Positions 50,323 to 58,936 of a stretch of 64,000 bases of DNA are shown piece by piece (positions within the stretch are counted from its first letter, which is position 1; the number at the start of each line of letters is the position of its first letter). This DNA comes from Tenuifilum thalassicum. Lineage in GTDB: Bacteria > Bacteroidota > Bacteroidia > Bacteroidales > Tenuifilaceae. The notes beneath the pieces were generated by a model. The model made no database searches. It was not told the origin of the DNA and saw nothing but the letters and a program-made list of their open reading frames with translations. Made by a program: the position numbers and the translations under genes. Location: the NCBI RefSeq assembly GCF_013265555.1, contig NZ_CP041345.1, forward strand, positions 2,340,581 to 2,404,580, written 5' to 3'.

Positions 50323-50396
50323 TAGCGAGAGCCGGGATTGAACCGGCGACCTCATGATTATGAATCATGCGCTCTAACCAACTGAGCTACCTCGCC
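50323..50396 (-). tRNA. tRNA-Met (CAT anticodon)
   Basis: 74 bases on the minus strand fold as a cloverleaf. Acceptor GGCGAGG/TCTCGCT has G-T pairs at both ends. The D-stem is GCTC/GAGC, the anticodon arm CATGA-TTCATAA-TCATG reads CAT, and the T-arm is GCCGG-TTCAATC-CCGGC. The discriminator is A and CCA is not encoded. CAT could also belong to lysidine-modified Ile; the overall sequence looks like elongator Met. It is followed by a terminator. Confidence 0.93.
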
Positions 50397-50659
50397 ATCA
50401 TTTATTGAGGTACTTAAGTCGTACCCTTTTAAATTTTGCGGTGCAAAAATAGATATTTTTTAAAAACAAAAAAATATTTTATTCCAATAAAACACATACT
50501 TTTTTTCCAAATTTTGAGTTTTAAACACAAGATGTTGATAAATAAACAATTCGAACACATTGATATTTAATTTCTTTTTATAAATTGCAAGAAAGCTATT
50601 TAATAGTCATAATGTACCGTTTTCCACTTAAGGGAAAATTTAAATTAAAATGTTTGTAT

Positions 50660-51064
50660 ATGAAAGGGACGACAAAAACAGGCAATAAGGTGGAACTCGA
50701 ATTTCCGATAAACACATCTCCAGGAATACTTTTCAAGAGGCTTTGCACGCCACATGGACTTTCCGAGTGGTTTGCCGACGATGTTAACCTATCAGGTAAC
50801 ATTTTCACATTTTTTTGGGATGGCGATACAAGAAAGGCCGAACTTGTTGACAAAAAAGAAAACAAATGTGTTAAGTTCAAGTGGCTAAACGACGATGAGC
50901 ATGAAAGCGAAGGAATGCTTATTTTCAAATTGCAAACTGATGAGCTCACAGGCGAAACGTCGTTAACAGTCATAGAAGAGATTCCAGATGATGAGGATGT
51001 AGATGAGACTATATCGCTCTGGAATCACCAAATTGGCGAACTTAAAAGATTGATTGGCGCATAG
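50660..51064 (+). CDS. START-like domain protein
   Basis: 134 residues from the ATG at 50660; an earlier in-frame TTG at 50585 would add 25 unlikely residues. Pattern KVELEFPINTSPGILFKRLCTPHGLSEWFADDV … FTFFWDGDTRKAELVD … VKFKWLNDDE … LTVIEEI … LWNHQIGELKRLIG is an SRPBCC/START-like fold of the kind common in Bacteroidota. These are small cytoplasmic hydrophobic-ligand proteins without known function. It lies 74 bases before the LptF/G permease gene and has the promoter of that gene between, so the link is positional only. Confidence 0.85.
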   Translation: MKGTTKTGNKVELEFPINTSPGILFKRLCTPHGLSEWFADDVNLSGNIFTFFWDGDTRKAELVDKKENKCVKFKWLNDDEHESEGMLIFKLQTDELTGETSLTVIEEIPDDEDVDETISLWNHQIGELKRLIGA

Positions 51065-51085
51065 GCAAACTCCAAACTTTATCAC

Positions 51086-51115
51086 TTTCTCATTCGTTTA
51101 AAAACATTACATTTG
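51086..51115 (+). promoter_or_regulatory. Promoter of the LptF/G-glycosyltransferase operon
   Basis: TTTC (51086-51089), 18 bases, TACATTTG (51108-51115). The −7 element is exact and the −33 has one mismatch; 23 bases before the GTG start. Confidence 0.5.
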
Positions 51116-51138
51116 TAGTGTTTTAAAATGAGATTTAA

Positions 51139-52593
51139 GTGAAAACTCTTCATCGCTTTATTCTTAAGTCCTATATTGGGCCGCTGGTAATGACTTTCTT
51201 CATTACCATGTTTGTACTTCTTATGCAATTTCTGTGGCGATACATCGATGACCTTGTCGGGAAAGGGTTAGAATGGGATGTGATTGCCGAGTTGCTCTTA
51301 TATGCTTCGGCGGGTTTAGTGCCTATGGCCCTTCCACTTGCTACTCTTTTGGCGTCGCTTATGACCATGGGAAATCTTGGTGAGAACAATGAGTTGTTAG
51401 CCATGAAATCCGCTGGAATTTCATTACCTCGAATCCTCTCGCCGCTTATCGTATTAACTATAGCAATTAGTATTGGCGCCTTTTTCTTTTCCAACAATGT
51501 TTTGCCTTACACAAATCTAAAAATATCAACATTACTCTATTCTGTAAAACAACAGAAACCTGAACTCATAATCAAGGAAGGCGTTTTCACTAATTTGATT
51601 GAAGGATACAGCATTAAGGTTAGTGAACGAGACCAAAAGACTGGTCTATTGCGTAGAATATTAATTTATGAGCACAAAAACGAAAACACCAACACCACTG
51701 TTACTTATGCCGATTCTGGGTATATGCAACCAACGGCAGACCAAAAATTCTTAGTTGCAACACTATTTAATGGAAACACATACAAAGAAGTTCGAGATAA
51801 AAGCAAAAATTTATACCAACAAAAGCAGAAGTTGCCCGCCCAACACCAAAAATTCGAAAAGCAAGTACTGATTTTTGAACTAAAAGGTTTTAAGCTTGAA
51901 CGCGCCGATGAGAACTTTTTTAAAGATAGCTATCAAACCCAAAATATAAAACAGCTTCAAAAAGTTGAAGATTCTTTAAAACAAGCTTTTAATACCCAAA
52001 TAAAATTATTCTCGCAAAATATAATTCGTAATAGCATATTCCGAAATCCTTACTGGCTAAATCGCGACTCTACGAAAAAAGTCAAGATAAAACTAGATGT
52101 TGATTCTTTGTACAACACGTTAAAACCAGAAGAAAAAATTAGAGCCATTGAACGCGCCATCGATAATGCGCGATCAACTAAAAGCTATATTTCATCGTCA
52201 AAGGATGAGTTTTACTACAAGCAAAAGTATATTGCTAGACATAAGATAGAATGGAATAGAAAATTCACCCTATCGTTTGCATGCTTTGTCTTTTTCTTCA
52301 TTGGAGCACCTTTAGGTGCAATAATTAGAAAAGGAGGATTAGGAACGCCTGTTGTTATTTCGGTTATATTCTTCATCTTCTACTATATAATTAATCTAAC
52401 TGGTGAGAAATTTGCCCGTGAACTGATTTGGGACCCAAATCTAGGCATGTGGGTTTCATCGTTCATCCTTTTACCACTAGGCATATTCCTTTCATATAAG
52501 GCAACAACCGATTCAGTTATTATGAATGCTGATTTTTACATCGACAAAATAAAGAAAGTGCTAAACATCTTGAAGTTTTTTTTAAAAGCGTAA
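51139..52593 (+). CDS. LptF/LptG-family LPS export permease
   Basis: 484 residues from a GTG start; no in-frame ATG lies close upstream. N-terminal half: helices near 13-32, 55-78 (ELLLYASAGLVPMALPLATLLASLM) and 98-120, with the family's conserved MGNLGENNELLAMKSAGIS coupling region. A periplasmic beta-jellyroll follows, with a charged helical insert at about 250-360. Three C-terminal helices end the protein (FTLSFACFVFFFIGAPLGAIIRKGGLGTP and others). It forms part of the inner-membrane LptB2FG LPS extractor. The two glycosyltransferase genes follow 8 bases later and then with a 4-base overlap. Confidence 0.93.
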   Translation: MKTLHRFILKSYIGPLVMTFFITMFVLLMQFLWRYIDDLVGKGLEWDVIAELLLYASAGLVPMALPLATLLASLMTMGNLGENNELLAMKSAGISLPRILSPLIVLTIAISIGAFFFSNNVLPYTNLKISTLLYSVKQQKPELIIKEGVFTNLIEGYSIKVSERDQKTGLLRRILIYEHKNENTNTTVTYADSGYMQPTADQKFLVATLFNGNTYKEVRDKSKNLYQQKQKLPAQHQKFEKQVLIFELKGFKLERADENFFKDSYQTQNIKQLQKVEDSLKQAFNTQIKLFSQNIIRNSIFRNPYWLNRDSTKKVKIKLDVDSLYNTLKPEEKIRAIERAIDNARSTKSYISSSKDEFYYKQKYIARHKIEWNRKFTLSFACFVFFFIGAPLGAIIRKGGLGTPVVISVIFFIFYYIINLTGEKFARELIWDPNLGMWVSSFILLPLGIFLSYKATTDSVIMNADFYIDKIKKVLNILKFFLKA

Positions 52594-52601
52594 AACCCAC
52601 A

Positions 52602-53810
52602 ATGAATATTTTAGTTATTTCACACAAACCACCCTACCCCCCTGTTGATGGAGGCACTTTAGCCACACTAAACATGTGCATTGGACTAGCAAAAGCAGGG
52701 AATAGGGTAACTGTACTTACCCTTAGCTCTCAAAAACATCCTAGTTCCCTTGACATAATACCCGACCATATTCAAAATCTTATAAACTTTGAGATTGTTC
52801 ACACTACTATAAAAACAAATATCCCAGGCTACATTAGAAACTTTCTTTTTTCTAAACGACCATACAACATCGAACGATATATAAGCCTATCGTTCAAAAG
52901 GCTGCTAATAAAAAACCTCAAGAACCAGGACTACCAAGTTGTTCAGATTGAAGGATTATACCTCTACCCCTATTTAAAAACGATAAGGAGACACTTCAAA
53001 GGCCTTATTTCCATAAGAACACACAACGTAGAGCATCAAATTTGGGATAAAATTGAAAAAAATGAGAATAGTAAGCCAAGGCAGCTCTACTTTAAATTCT
53101 TAGCCAAACGCCTTGCTCGAATAGAGCATAAGCTGTCAAAAATGGTTGATGCCTTAGTGTCCATTACTGAACCCGACAGGCAATGGTTTATAAATAACGG
53201 TTTCACCAAACCATCAATCACAATTCCTGTTGGCTACTTTACTGATGATATTACTAGTGACGCAGACCCAGTTGATTTTCCATCCATTTGCTATATTGGA
53301 GCACTCGATTGGTTACCAAATATCGAAGGGCTTAAGTGGTTTTTAGATTGGGTATGGCCTATAATTCAAGCAGAAATTCCTGGAATTGAATTTCACATTG
53401 CAGGAAGGAATGCGCCTGAGGATTTTGCTGAACGATTAATGATTGAGCGTAATATTATTTTTCATGGACAGGTAGCAAGTGCCTCTGCATTTTTAAGTAG
53501 ATGCCCAATAATGATAGTCCCACTACTCTCTGGTAGCGGTCTTAGGATTAAAATAATAGAAGGCATGCACCTTAATAGAACCATAATAGCAACTAGCATT
53601 GCGGTTAAAGGTATAGATGTGAAACACAAGGAACATCTTCTTATTGCTGATAAACCAGAAGAGTTTGCACACGCTGTATGCTCCGTTATTAACGACCCCT
53701 CATTTGGCAAACAGCTTGGCAAAAACGCATTGGAGTATGCCAAATCAAATTTCGATGCAGTAAAATTGGCGCATGAGCTCACTAACTTTTACGAAAAGAT
53801 ATTGCAATGA
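52602..53810 (+). CDS. Glycosyltransferase family 4 protein
   Basis: 402 residues. N-terminus VISHKPPYPPVDGGTLATLNMCIGLAKAGNRVTVLTL; RTHNVEHQIWDKIEKNE, shared with the enzyme at 38360; donor half ICYIGALDWLPNIEGLKWFLDWVWP, FHIAGRNAP, IIFHGQVASASAFLSRCPIMIVPLLSGSGLRIKIIEGMHL (with the EX7E-type Glu). This is the WcaI/Wza-type 'glycosyltransferase, two Rossmann' pattern seen in surface polysaccharide loci. Stop and next start overlap by 4 bases. The sugar is unknown. Confidence 0.92.
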   Translation: MNILVISHKPPYPPVDGGTLATLNMCIGLAKAGNRVTVLTLSSQKHPSSLDIIPDHIQNLINFEIVHTTIKTNIPGYIRNFLFSKRPYNIERYISLSFKRLLIKNLKNQDYQVVQIEGLYLYPYLKTIRRHFKGLISIRTHNVEHQIWDKIEKNENSKPRQLYFKFLAKRLARIEHKLSKMVDALVSITEPDRQWFINNGFTKPSITIPVGYFTDDITSDADPVDFPSICYIGALDWLPNIEGLKWFLDWVWPIIQAEIPGIEFHIAGRNAPEDFAERLMIERNIIFHGQVASASAFLSRCPIMIVPLLSGSGLRIKIIEGMHLNRTIIATSIAVKGIDVKHKEHLLIADKPEEFAHAVCSVINDPSFGKQLGKNALEYAKSNFDAVKLAHELTNFYEKILQ

Positions 53811-54997
53811 TAATTGAATATCTATTCTGGACTGGAATTTTTATAATAGCTTACACCTATTTTGGTTACCCTCTTCTTTTAGGTTCTTTCTGCGCTCTTA
53901 AAAAAGTTTTAGCCAGCAGCAACAAAAATAATAACAACTCTGAACTCCCTCCCGTTACAATTGTAACCGCTGCCTACAACGAAGAGAATCATGTAGAATC
54001 AAAAATAGAAAACAACAATCAGATAGACTATCCCAAAGACAAGATTACTCAGCTTTGGGTTGAGAATGGCAGCACAGACAAAACACTCACCCTTCTTAAG
54101 AAACATAGCGATATCGTGCTAATTACAACGAAAGAACGACTTGGGAAAGCAGAGTCGCTTAACAACGCCGTACAGAAAATCAATACGCCCATTGTAATTC
54201 TAACCGATGCAAACACAACACTTTCGAAAAATTCAGTAAAAGATTTAGTTAAACACTTCACAAACCCCAAAGTAGGTTGTGTTGCAGGGCGGAAAATGGT
54301 GAAATGGAGCAAAGAAGATTCATCGGCATCAAAGGGTGAAGGTTTCTACTGGATTTTTGAGTCCTTTTTGAAAAAAATGGAATCGTGCACTGGGACCACA
54401 ATATCGGGTGCAGGGGAACTTTATGCAATTAGAACAGAACTTTTCAAAACAATCGATTCAGATACAATACTAGATGATTTTGCTGTATCGTCAAAAATAA
54501 TTGAACAGGGTTACCAAATTAAATATGAGCCCAATGCAATTGCTCAAGAATCTGGCTCATTGACCATTGAAGATGAGCGAAAAAGAAAAATCAGGATTGC
54601 AGCAGGAAGTTTCCAGCTATTAAGCCGGCACCTTTCAAGCCTGATATCAAAACAAAACATCGACGTAAGTTTTAAATTCATATCTCATAAACTATTAAGA
54701 TGGATTGCTGTTCCTCCCTTCTTGATTCTTCTTCCTGTTCTTAACGCATTCATTATAGCCATGCAAAATGAGTTAAATGCTATTTATATATTTTCAATGT
54801 TCCTATTCGGTATATTTTACCTTTGGGTTTTAGTAGGCTTTATATTAAGGAACAAAAAATCTGTTCCTCCAATCATTATATTGCCTTATTATGGTTTTAT
54901 GATGAACATTTCAATGTTTGAAGGATTTATAAGATATCTCGGAGGGAAACAGAACTATTTGTGGGAAAAGGCAAACCGAAAAGTTGATAAGTTGTAG
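53807..54997 (+). CDS. Membrane glycosyltransferase family 2
   Basis: 396 residues. One N-terminal helix (about 5-25), then a GT-A domain: PPVTIVTAAYNEENHV, LTDANTTLSKNSV (DXD-like), GAGELYAIRTEL, ILDDFAVSSKIIEQGYQIKYEP and RKRKIRIAAGSFQLL. Two or three C-terminal helices follow from about 300. The usual nucleotide-binding DGSTD is here ENGSTD (WVENGSTDKT), a rare change. Membrane-anchored GT2 enzymes of this type extend polysaccharides. Coupled to the GT4 gene. Confidence 0.9.
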   Translation: MIIEYLFWTGIFIIAYTYFGYPLLLGSFCALKKVLASSNKNNNNSELPPVTIVTAAYNEENHVESKIENNNQIDYPKDKITQLWVENGSTDKTLTLLKKHSDIVLITTKERLGKAESLNNAVQKINTPIVILTDANTTLSKNSVKDLVKHFTNPKVGCVAGRKMVKWSKEDSSASKGEGFYWIFESFLKKMESCTGTTISGAGELYAIRTELFKTIDSDTILDDFAVSSKIIEQGYQIKYEPNAIAQESGSLTIEDERKRKIRIAAGSFQLLSRHLSSLISKQNIDVSFKFISHKLLRWIAVPPFLILLPVLNAFIIAMQNELNAIYIFSMFLFGIFYLWVLVGFILRNKKSVPPIIILPYYGFMMNISMFEGFIRYLGGKQNYLWEKANRKVDKL

Positions 54998-55019
54998 AAT
55001 AAAATTCGAATCAATAAAC

Positions 55020-55027
55020 TAATTTTG
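55020..55027 (+). promoter_or_regulatory. −7 promoter element of ribBA
   Basis: TAATTTTG fits TAnnTTTG exactly, 36 bases before the ATG. No TTTG −33 box was found. Confidence 0.4.
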
Positions 55028-55063
55028 CAGAGTTAAAAAAATAAGGAAATAACAGGCAGCGTA

Positions 55064-56299
55064 ATGACAAACAATAGAGAAATCAAATTAAACACAATTG
55101 ACGAAGCCCTTGAAGAGCTACGAAATGGCAGGGTAATAATAGTAGTAGACGATGAAGATAGAGAAAATGAAGGCGATTTTATAGCTGCTGCCGAACTGAT
55201 TACCCCAGAGATAATAAATTTCATGGCCAAACATGGCCGTGGTTTAATATGTGCATCGCTGCCTGAGAAACGTTGCGACGAGCTTGATTTAGAGCTAATG
55301 GTAGGGAGGAACACAGCATTACACCACACCGCATTTACTGTTTCTGTTGACCTAATTGGCCATGGATGTACAACTGGCATTTCTGCATCGGACAGAGCAA
55401 AAACGATAAAAGCCTTAGTTGATCCTAAAACCAAACCCGAGGATTTAGCACGCCCTGGCCATATTTTTCCTTTAAGAGCCAAAGAGAAAGGAGTTCTACG
55501 TAGGGCGGGGCACACCGAAGCAGCCGTTGACCTTACAGAACTTGCCGGTTTAACACCTGGCGGTGTTTTGGTCGAAATAATGAATGATGATGGTACTATG
55601 GCCCGCCTTCCACAACTAATGGAGGTAGCCCAAAAGTTCAACTTGAAAATAGTTTCAATCAAAGACCTTATCAGCTATCGGTTAAGATTCGACAGTATTG
55701 TTGAAAAAGGGGTAAAGGTAAAACTACCAACCGAGTTTGGCGATTTTTCTCTTATTCCCTTTAAGCAAAAGTCGAACGGGTTGGAACACGTTGCTCTAAT
55801 AAAAGGAGATTGGGAACCCGATGAGGCTGTTTTGGTTAGGGTACACTCATCATGCGTAACCGGTGACATATTTGGCTCCTACCGCTGCGATTGCGGCCCT
55901 CAACTTCACGAAGCAATGAAGATGATAGACAAGGAGGGTAAAGGAGTACTTGTTTATCTCAACCAAGAAGGTAGGGGAATAGGACTATTCAACAAGATAC
56001 ACGCATACAAGCTTCAAGAGGAAGGACTGGATACGGTTGATGCGAATGTGGAACTTGGCTTCCAACCCGATGAGCGCGACTATGGGGTTGGCGCTAGCAT
56101 TTTACGTGAAGTTGGTGTAAAAAAAATGCGCCTTATAACAAACAATCCGAAGAAGATGACTGGACTTGAAGGCTACGGGCTTCAAGTAGTGGAAAATATT
56201 CCCCTAGTAATTCCCCCAAATCCTTTCAACGAGTTCTACCTAAAAACGAAACATGAGCGCATGGGGCATATTAATCTGTTTAATCACAAAAAAGATTAG
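55064..56299 (+). CDS. ribBA: Bifunctional DHBP synthase / GTP cyclohydrolase II
   Basis: 411 residues. Residues ~8-210 are 3,4-dihydroxy-2-butanone-4-phosphate synthase ([39 protein letters not shown]). Residues ~215-405 are GTP cyclohydrolase II ([21 protein letters not shown] with three zinc cysteines, [23 protein letters not shown]). These are the two entry reactions of riboflavin synthesis. No FMN riboswitch fits in the 66 bases before it. fmt begins 5 bases later and is probably co-transcribed. Confidence 0.97.
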   Translation: MTNNREIKLNTIDEALEELRNGRVIIVVDDEDRENEGDFIAAAELITPEIINFMAKHGRGLICASLPEKRCDELDLELMVGRNTALHHTAFTVSVDLIGHGCTTGISASDRAKTIKALVDPKTKPEDLARPGHIFPLRAKEKGVLRRAGHTEAAVDLTELAGLTPGGVLVEIMNDDGTMARLPQLMEVAQKFNLKIVSIKDLISYRLRFDSIVEKGVKVKLPTEFGDFSLIPFKQKSNGLEHVALIKGDWEPDEAVLVRVHSSCVTGDIFGSYRCDCGPQLHEAMKMIDKEGKGVLVYLNQEGRGIGLFNKIHAYKLQEEGLDTVDANVELGFQPDERDYGVGASILREVGVKKMRLITNNPKKMTGLEGYGLQVVENIPLVIPPNPFNEFYLKTKHERMGHINLFNHKKD

Positions 56300-56304
56300 T
56301 TCAA

Positions 56305-57285
56305 ATGCCACAAGCAACTTTCCCTCGCATTGTTTACATGGGGACACCCGACTTTGCAGTTGAACCCTTAAAAGAGATTTTAGAATCTGGCTATAATGTT
56401 TCTGCTGTTGTAACCGTACCCGACAAGCCAGCAGGTCGTGGTTTAAAGTTTAAACCATCGCCAGTTAAAACATTCGCACAGGAAAAGAACCTACCTATTC
56501 TTCAACCCTCAAAATTAAAAGACCCAGATTTTATTAACGAGCTAAAAAAGATAAATCCCGATATTATTGTTGTTGTTGCATTCCGGATGCTTCCAAAGGA
56601 AGTATGGCAACTACCTAAAATTGGAACATTTAACCTTCATGCATCGCTTCTCCCTCAATACAGAGGCGCCGCACCAATTAACTGGGCAATAATTAACGGA
56701 GAAACACAAACAGGCGTTACTACCTTTTTACTTGATGAACAGATTGACACAGGCAACATTCTATTACAAGAAGTTGTACCTATTTCTGAAGATGAATCAG
56801 CAGGGGAACTACATGACAAGCTAATGCTAGTTGGCTCAAAACTGGTTGTAGAAACCATTAATCTTTTAGCTAAAGGTGATTATAAACCTATTCCGCAAAG
56901 CCAAATATCAGTTGAGGGTGAAATTAAATCGGCGCCAAAAATTTTCAAGGAGACTTGCAAGATAGATTGGGATAGTCCTGTATCAAAGATATACAACCAT
57001 ATAAGGGGACTTTCGCCCTACCCTGCAGCTTGGTCAGAGCTAAAAATTAAAAAGGGTGATGTAGAATCAACCACATCTATAAAAATATACTCCGCTGAAA
57101 AAACCAATTTTCACCCCTCAGCAAAACCAGGAACAATAGCAACAGACCACAAAAGTTTCATAAATGTAAATTGCTCAGACGGAGTCCTTTCTTTAAAAAG
57201 AATTCAGGTAGCCGGAAAGAAAGCGATGAATGTTGACGAGTTCCTTCGAGGCTTAAATAACACAGAGCTTATCGAAATGTTATAA
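56305..57285 (+). CDS. fmt: Methionyl-tRNA formyltransferase
   Basis: 326 residues. It formylates initiator Met-tRNA. Motifs are RIVYMGTPDFAVEPLKEI at the N-terminus, PDKPAGRGLKFKPSPVK, NLHASLLPQYRGAAPINWAIINGE (catalytic formyl-transfer His/Asn region), TGVTTFLLDEQIDTGNILLQ and the OB-like C-domain beginning near 205 (IDWDSPVSKIYNHIRGLSPYPAAW). Its stop codon overlaps that of the convergent LysM gene by 6 bases. Confidence 0.97.
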   Translation: MPQATFPRIVYMGTPDFAVEPLKEILESGYNVSAVVTVPDKPAGRGLKFKPSPVKTFAQEKNLPILQPSKLKDPDFINELKKINPDIIVVVAFRMLPKEVWQLPKIGTFNLHASLLPQYRGAAPINWAIINGETQTGVTTFLLDEQIDTGNILLQEVVPISEDESAGELHDKLMLVGSKLVVETINLLAKGDYKPIPQSQISVEGEIKSAPKIFKETCKIDWDSPVSKIYNHIRGLSPYPAAWSELKIKKGDVESTTSIKIYSAEKTNFHPSAKPGTIATDHKSFINVNCSDGVLSLKRIQVAGKKAMNVDEFLRGLNNTELIEML

Positions 57286-58221
57286 AGGCTTTTTTCTTCT
57301 AAGATAAATTACATCCCCAACTTCGGGTTCTTCACCTTGTTTCATTCTATTCTTCCTGTAAAGATGTTTTAGCTTTACCCCAAACCTTTGTGATATAGAA
57401 TACATTGTTTCACCTGGTTCAACGGTATGAACAGGATGCGACCTATCCGCACGCCGACGCTTTGGCTGAATATATAGCTCTTGACCTTCTCTTAGCGTTG
57501 AGTCTTTTGTTAAATCGTTATACTTATATAGTTGCCATGGCATCAAACTTAAATCCTTTGTTAAGGACTCAAAGGTATCGCCCTCTTTAACAACAATGTA
57601 TTTTATTCTGTTTCGAACAAAAACTTTTCTGCTATTATAGATATCAACACTATAGCTATCAACATCTGCCAGATAGTCAGATGGAGGCGAAACCTTAACA
57701 TCAACGCCCTTATCGAATCGGTACAGCTGATTATCCTCAATAATTTGAATTAAAAGATTAGCATAATTTGGGTTAGTTGCATATCCAGCCTTCTTTAAAC
57801 CACGTGCCCACGCCTTATAATCTGTGGGATCTAGTTTAAAGAGAAAATCGTAGCGACTGCTCCCCCTTAGGAAAAGGCTATGATCGGTAAATGATTGCTC
57901 TGGACTACGATACTTTCTAAAACACTCTCCTTTCCTATCATCATCATGATAGATTCTCCCACCCTTCCAGTTTTTATGACACTTTATGCCAAAATGGTTG
58001 TTTGCCTTTACTGCAAGAGTACTATTGCCATTATCACTCTCAAGTAGAGCTTGAGCAAGAGTAATACTTGCTGGAACTCCATATTTTTTCATATTTTGAA
58101 TGGCAATATAAGAGTACCTACTTATATACTCTTCACGAGAAATCTTTTTCTGGGCTAATGCAGCCGTGAAAAAACCTGTAAGCAACAAAAATATTCCAAG
58201 AGAACGAATCAACCGAACCAT
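57280..58221 (-). CDS. Glucosaminidase with two LysM domains
   Basis: 313 residues with a signal peptide ending near ALAQ. Residues ~28-165 are a mannosyl-glycoprotein endo-beta-N-acetylglucosaminidase-type domain (GVPASITLAQALLESDNGNS, NNHFGIKCHKNW, GECFRKYRSPEQSFTDHSLFL, GLKKAGYATNPNYANLLI); the catalytic Glu is in LLESDNG. Two LysM modules follow (VKEGDTFESL…QELYIQP and VEPGETMYSISQRFGVKLKHL…GDVIYLR). It is a periplasmic peptidoglycan hydrolase, probably for cell separation or remodelling. It lies 9 bases after the pseudouridine synthase gene. Confidence 0.93.
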   Translation of the reverse strand: MVRLIRSLGIFLLLTGFFTAALAQKKISREEYISRYSYIAIQNMKKYGVPASITLAQALLESDNGNSTLAVKANNHFGIKCHKNWKGGRIYHDDDRKGECFRKYRSPEQSFTDHSLFLRGSSRYDFLFKLDPTDYKAWARGLKKAGYATNPNYANLLIQIIEDNQLYRFDKGVDVKVSPPSDYLADVDSYSVDIYNSRKVFVRNRIKYIVVKEGDTFESLTKDLSLMPWQLYKYNDLTKDSTLREGQELYIQPKRRRADRSHPVHTVEPGETMYSISQRFGVKLKHLYRKNRMKQGEEPEVGDVIYLRRKKPL

Positions 58222-58230
58222 TTCTAACTA

Positions 58231-58935
58231 CTATAAATCAACACCTAACAACATAAATTGCTCCCATAGCTTATCATTGGGAGGATCAGCGACTATTCTG
58301 ATAGCGTCACCGCTAATGGGATGCGTAAAAGCAAAAATTCTGGAATGAAGATTTATACCACCATCAGGATTTGAACGAGGGTACCCATATTTTAAGTCCC
58401 CACGTATTGGGCAGCCTATCTTGGATAGTTGGGCTCTAATCTGATGATGACGGCCAGTAATTAGGTTAATAGAAAGCAAGTAGTAGTTTTGTGTCCTACC
58501 AACCAGTTCATACTCTAGTCTTGCAATTTTTGAGCCCTTCACATCACGATGATAGGCATAAGATTTATTCTTTTTACTATCTCGAAGAATGTAATGAACA
58601 AGCGTATCGGAATCCTTTGGTGGCATATTTTTTACTATGGCCCAATATTTCTTTTGAATTTTGCCTTCCTGAAACAGATTATTAATTCTACTTAAGCCCT
58701 TGCTTGTTTTAGCAAATAGCACCACTCCGCTAACAGGTCTATCAATCCTGTGGGTTACCTCAAGAAAAACCCTTCCTGGCTTTGAATCGCGCTCCTTAAT
58801 GAACTGCTTTACTTTATCAATAAGAGGGACATCGCCAGTTTTATCGGACTGGACTATCTCACCGCATTCTTTATTTACTGCAATAAAGTGGTTATCTTCA
58901 TATATTATTCTGTCGGACGATATCTTTTCTGCCAT
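58231..58935 (-). CDS. RluA-family pseudouridine synthase
   Basis: 234 residues from MAEKISSD at 58935; a longer frame reaches 58968 inside panB. Catalytic motif HRIDRPVSGVVLFAKTSKGLS contains the conserved HR.D aspartate, and GRHHQIRAQLSKIGCPIRGDLKYGY matches motif III. No S4 domain is present, so it resembles TruC/RluA-type enzymes that modify tRNA or rRNA rather than RluD. It starts 1 base after the panB stop, so it is co-transcribed with pantothenate synthesis. Confidence 0.92.
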   Translation of the reverse strand: MAEKISSDRIIYEDNHFIAVNKECGEIVQSDKTGDVPLIDKVKQFIKERDSKPGRVFLEVTHRIDRPVSGVVLFAKTSKGLSRINNLFQEGKIQKKYWAIVKNMPPKDSDTLVHYILRDSKKNKSYAYHRDVKGSKIARLEYELVGRTQNYYLLSINLITGRHHQIRAQLSKIGCPIRGDLKYGYPRSNPDGGINLHSRIFAFTHPISGDAIRIVADPPNDKLWEQFMLLGVDL

Positions 58936-58936
58936 A

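Larger units (their letters stand above)
49986..50341 (-). repeat. 178-bp tandem duplication of tRNA 3' end, terminator and spacer
   Basis: Unit 1 is 49986-50163 and unit 2 is 50164-50341. They have identical length and about eight differences by eye. A third partial copy is the 3' half of the real tRNA gene starting at 50342. Each unit contains, on the minus strand, a T-arm/acceptor segment, a hairpin terminator (50100-50133, 50278-50311), a spacer and an alternate anticodon arm. Confidence 0.88.

Noticed and set aside
49890-50355. Two minus-strand reading frames with similar N-terminal halves across the tRNA repeat region
   Set aside because: They are translations of the duplicated unit and of tRNA T-arm sequence (ending in VAGSIPALAT-like peptide). 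They run through a terminator and a tRNA, so they are not credible genes.
54998-55063. FMN riboswitch upstream of ribBA
   Set aside because: Only 66 bases are available, with no conserved RFN-element sequence or structure; an ordinary −7 box is present.
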